NCBI GenBank assembly: GCA_947589605.1
Contig: CANQBR010000017.1
Span: 1-36,004, forward strand
From: an uncultured Phascolarctobacterium sp.
Lineage (GTDB): Bacteria; Bacillota; Negativicutes; Acidaminococcales; Acidaminococcaceae
DNA length: 36,004 nt
Direction of reading: 5' to 3'
This document shows positions 34,006 to 36,004 of the stretch, in pieces. Both the position numbers and the translations under genes were made by a program. The notes below the pieces were generated by a model. That model searched no databases and had not been told where the DNA came from. It saw only the letters and a list, made by a program, of their open reading frames with translations. The stretch's first letter is position 1; each line of letters begins with the position of its first letter.

Positions 34006-35898
34006 TTATTTTTCTGCGGCCTCAGAGCTCTTCAGGCCTTTTTCGCTGAGCTCGTACTTGCGCATGTAGCGATAAAGCGTCACTCTGCTCACCATCAGGC
34101 TCTCCGCCAATTTGGTGATGTTGCCTCCGGAGCCCTTCCACGCTTCGATGAAAGCTTCTTTGTCGTGCTTCCACGCATGCTGAGCATTTTTGTCTTGGGG
34201 CAGCACCAAATCTTCGGCGTCGATCAAGGCGCTGTGGCTGTGAAAGCAGGCTTTTTCGATGACTCCCTGCAATTGTTTCACGTTGCCCGGCCAGCGGCAC
34301 TGCTCGAGAGCTTCCGTGGCCGCCGCCGTCAAACGTTTTTGCCCCGTGTTGTATTGGGCGCTCAATTCTGCCAGCATGTGCTGGGCGATGACGGGGATAT
34401 CCCCGGGCCGCTCTCGAAGCGGCGGCACTTGCAGCACCGAAGAGGCCAGCAGACCGTAAAGTTTTTCCGAGAAGAGGCCTTTGGCAGTGAGCCGCCGTAA
34501 ATTGGAATCGCAGGCTGCCAAGATGCGCACATCATAGCGGCGAGGCTGCCCTGCTTCGTCCGTAAGTTGACCGGCTAGAGCGGCTGCCAATTTTTCACAC
34601 AGCGCCTTGGGCAGCTTCTCCACTTCATCCAAAAAGAGGGTGCCGCCCTGAGCCAGCTCCAATTTGCCCAGCAGCGGTTCTTTCCCCTGGGGCCGGCCGA
34701 AGAGCTCTTCTTCCAATCCTTCTTCGGACTGGCGGCAACATTGCAGCGTGATCAAAGGTCCTGCGGAGCGAGTGCTGGCCTGATGGATGCCGTGGGCCAG
34801 CCGCTGCTTGCCTGTGCCCGGCTCGCCCTGGATCAGCACGTTGGCGCTGCTGCGGGCCAAGCGGCCCGCTCTGCTTTGCATGAAGAGGAATTCTTTGCTC
34901 TCGCCCACCATGCTGTATAAACTGTAGCGGCTGTTGTAGCCCCGAGCATGGGCGATGGTGGTCTTTAAGTCGTCTACGGACATGCTAATCACCAAAGCGC
35001 TGTCCAACCGTCCCACCATGGTGAGAGGCACCGCCGTGGTGATGTCTTCAAAGGTGCGGTCCGCCGCTATCCACGTGGCTTCCTGTCTATACACCGGCTT
35101 TCCTGCCAGCGCCTGAGCGATGGGCAGTTTGTCGTAATTCAAAAAAGTTTCCCTTAAATCTGCCCCTTCCGCCAAGCGTTGCCTGCCCCGACTGTTGGCC
35201 AGCCTGACACTGCCTTCTGCTCCCACTTGATAGAAGCTCATGGGCAGCTGCTCCAAAAGCACTTCGTTCAGGCAGCGCTGTTCTTCGGCCAAAAGAAATT
35301 TTTCCAAAGCGTACTTCCAGCTCAAAAGCAGGCCCTGCCATAATTCGTAGGGGCCCTCCCCCAACACATAGAGAGAGAGGACATAGCACAGCTGCCCCTG
35401 CCAGCGCACGGGCACGGCCAAGTTATCGCCTTTATGCAGGAGGCGGCACCACAGTTCGGGCCCAAAGAGCAGCACCGGCTCTTCGTGCTCCAAGCACAGG
35501 CTGACGGCGCTGGTGCCCGCTTCTTTTTCGGTGAGCCTAAAGCCCGTCAAATTTTCCCACGGGCCGAAACCTTCTCGGGGAGCATGATCTTTCAAGACCC
35601 AGCCGTCTTTATCGATGAGCAGCAAACTGCGGCAGGCCTCCGCCAAAGGAGGGCAGCACTCGCTCACGAGGCCGTCCAAATAGCTCAGCACCGAGCTGTT
35701 CTTGGCCTGAAGCTCTTTTAAGGCCGCCGGCTCCAAGCGCCGCAGCCTGGGCAGCGCCTCGTTGGGGATCTGCGCCTTTTTGCAGCGCAGCCAAGAGGCA
35801 GCCACCCAGGGATGGACATTGCTGTTTGGATCGCCGCTTTCCATAAAACGCCGGTAATATTGCTCCAGCTTCTCTCTGTTGCGTCTTTCCCTGTACAT
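34006..35898 (-). CDS. AcoR-like regulator with degenerate sigma-54 AAA+ domain
   Basis: A 630-aa regulator with the layout of sigma-54 activators: an N-terminal GAF-like sensor region (about 25-205), a PAS-like region (about 210-310), an AAA+ domain (about 328-555) and a C-terminal Fis-type helix-turn-helix (SGGNITKLAESLMVSRVTLYR, in part; about 590-613). Walker A GEPGTGKQ (358-365), Walker B LFLDE (421-425) and WPGNV (536-540) are kept. The GAFTGA loop is missing: ELFG (398-401) runs through a short RPQGKEPLL to GKLELAQGG. The arginine-finger segment, normally FRxDLYYRL, reads FSEKLYGLL (476-484), so both arginines are gone. It probably binds DNA and a ligand but cannot drive sigma-54 in the usual way. 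AAGGAG lies six bases before the ATG. Confidence 0.88.
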   Translation of the reverse strand: MYRERRNREKLEQYYRRFMESGDPNSNVHPWVAASWLRCKKAQIPNEALPRLRRLEPAALKELQAKNSSVLSYLDGLVSECCPPLAEACRSLLLIDKDGWVLKDHAPREGFGPWENLTGFRLTEKEAGTSAVSLCLEHEEPVLLFGPELWCRLLHKGDNLAVPVRWQGQLCYVLSLYVLGEGPYELWQGLLLSWKYALEKFLLAEEQRCLNEVLLEQLPMSFYQVGAEGSVRLANSRGRQRLAEGADLRETFLNYDKLPIAQALAGKPVYRQEATWIAADRTFEDITTAVPLTMVGRLDSALVISMSVDDLKTTIAHARGYNSRYSLYSMVGESKEFLFMQSRAGRLARSSANVLIQGEPGTGKQRLAHGIHQASTRSAGPLITLQCCRQSEEGLEEELFGRPQGKEPLLGKLELAQGGTLFLDEVEKLPKALCEKLAAALAGQLTDEAGQPRRYDVRILAACDSNLRRLTAKGLFSEKLYGLLASSVLQVPPLRERPGDIPVIAQHMLAELSAQYNTGQKRLTAAATEALEQCRWPGNVKQLQGVIEKACFHSHSALIDAEDLVLPQDKNAQHAWKHDKEAFIEAWKGSGGNITKLAESLMVSRVTLYRYMRKYELSEKGLKSSEAAEK

Positions 35899-35919
35899 GA
35901 TCCGCTCCTTGCCGCTCTC

Positions 35920-36004
35920 TTACTTGGGCTGACCGTTGGCGACCAGCACCCTTCTAGCCCCCCAGTAGCGTGGCTTCCAATAAACATCGTTGAGACTGCT
36001 CAGC
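35920..36004 (-). CDS. 3' end of an unidentified gene, cut by the window edge
   Basis: The last 27 codons of a minus-strand gene entering from the right, ending in TAA at 35920-35922. The visible end reads SLNDVYWKPRYWGARRVL then VANGQPK. The aromatic and basic content looks like real protein. I do not recognise the family. It ends 21 bp before the regulator start, in the same direction, so the two may form one transcript. Confidence 0.5.
   Translation of the reverse strand, partial: LSSLNDVYWKPRYWGARRVLVANGQPK

Overview
The window is about 36 kb of ordinary bacterial chromosome at roughly 55% GC, densely packed and strongly co-oriented: nearly every gene from 1.4 to 26 kb, and most of those from 27 to 32 kb, lies on the minus strand. 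Family composition points to a Firmicute, most likely in or near the Negativicutes (Acidaminococcaceae-like). Reasons are a long single-chain PurL with fused amidotransferase domain, a cdaA-cdaR-(FAD protein)-glmM operon, a HutP-family protein, a butyryl-CoA-type acyl-CoA dehydrogenase, and Shine-Dalgarno-led genes with some TTG/GTG starts. The taxon is inferred from family knowledge only.

Region by region. (1) 0.1-1.3 kb: a ttcA-type tRNA thiolase, followed by a 280-bp gene-free but helix-rich stretch that ends in a bidirectional terminator. (2) 1.4-10.6 kb, minus: a nucleotide block lspA-rluD-pyrR-LUD protein-udp-deoB-secreted protein-purL. It makes metabolic sense: Udp releases uracil and ribose-1-P, DeoB gives ribose-5-P (hence PRPP), PyrR can use uracil and PRPP, and PurL feeds purine synthesis. 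(3) 10.6-12.7 kb: an acyl-CoA dehydrogenase whose leader contains the 3' remnant of a hotdog-type thioesterase behind an intact promoter, then an unknown protein with an internal duplication. (4) 12.8-17.6 kb: the c-di-AMP/cell-wall operon cdaA-cdaR-FAD protein-glmM. (5) 17.7-26.05 kb: a complete arginine operon argC-J-B-D-F-G-H with a recognisable promoter and terminator. (6) 26.1-29.6 kb: a divergent GT51 glycosyltransferase, an exported ComEC-like metallo-hydrolase, and pgi. (7) 29.7-30.0 kb: tRNA-His, tRNA-Gln and tRNA-Lys with their own consensus promoter and terminator. (8) 30.05-31.9 kb: a Na+/solute symporter and a hutP-like gene. (9) 31.9-32.45 kb: a 538-bp gene-free region with 7-bp tandem repeats flanking two adjacent hairpins whose 11-nt loops are complementary. 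(10) 32.45-33.9 kb, plus: TSCPD protein, CorA and a small ORF. (11) 34.0-35.9 kb, minus: a regulator built like a sigma-54 activator that has lost the GAFTGA loop and the arginine-finger residues, preceded by the 3' end of an unidentified gene.

The most unusual items are the degenerate sigma-54-type regulator, the paired-hairpin/heptamer element, the helix-rich intergenic stretch after ttcA, the thioesterase ghost used as a leader, and the HutP-symporter pair next to tRNA-His. I see no CRISPR array, insertion sequence, phage or obvious defence system.
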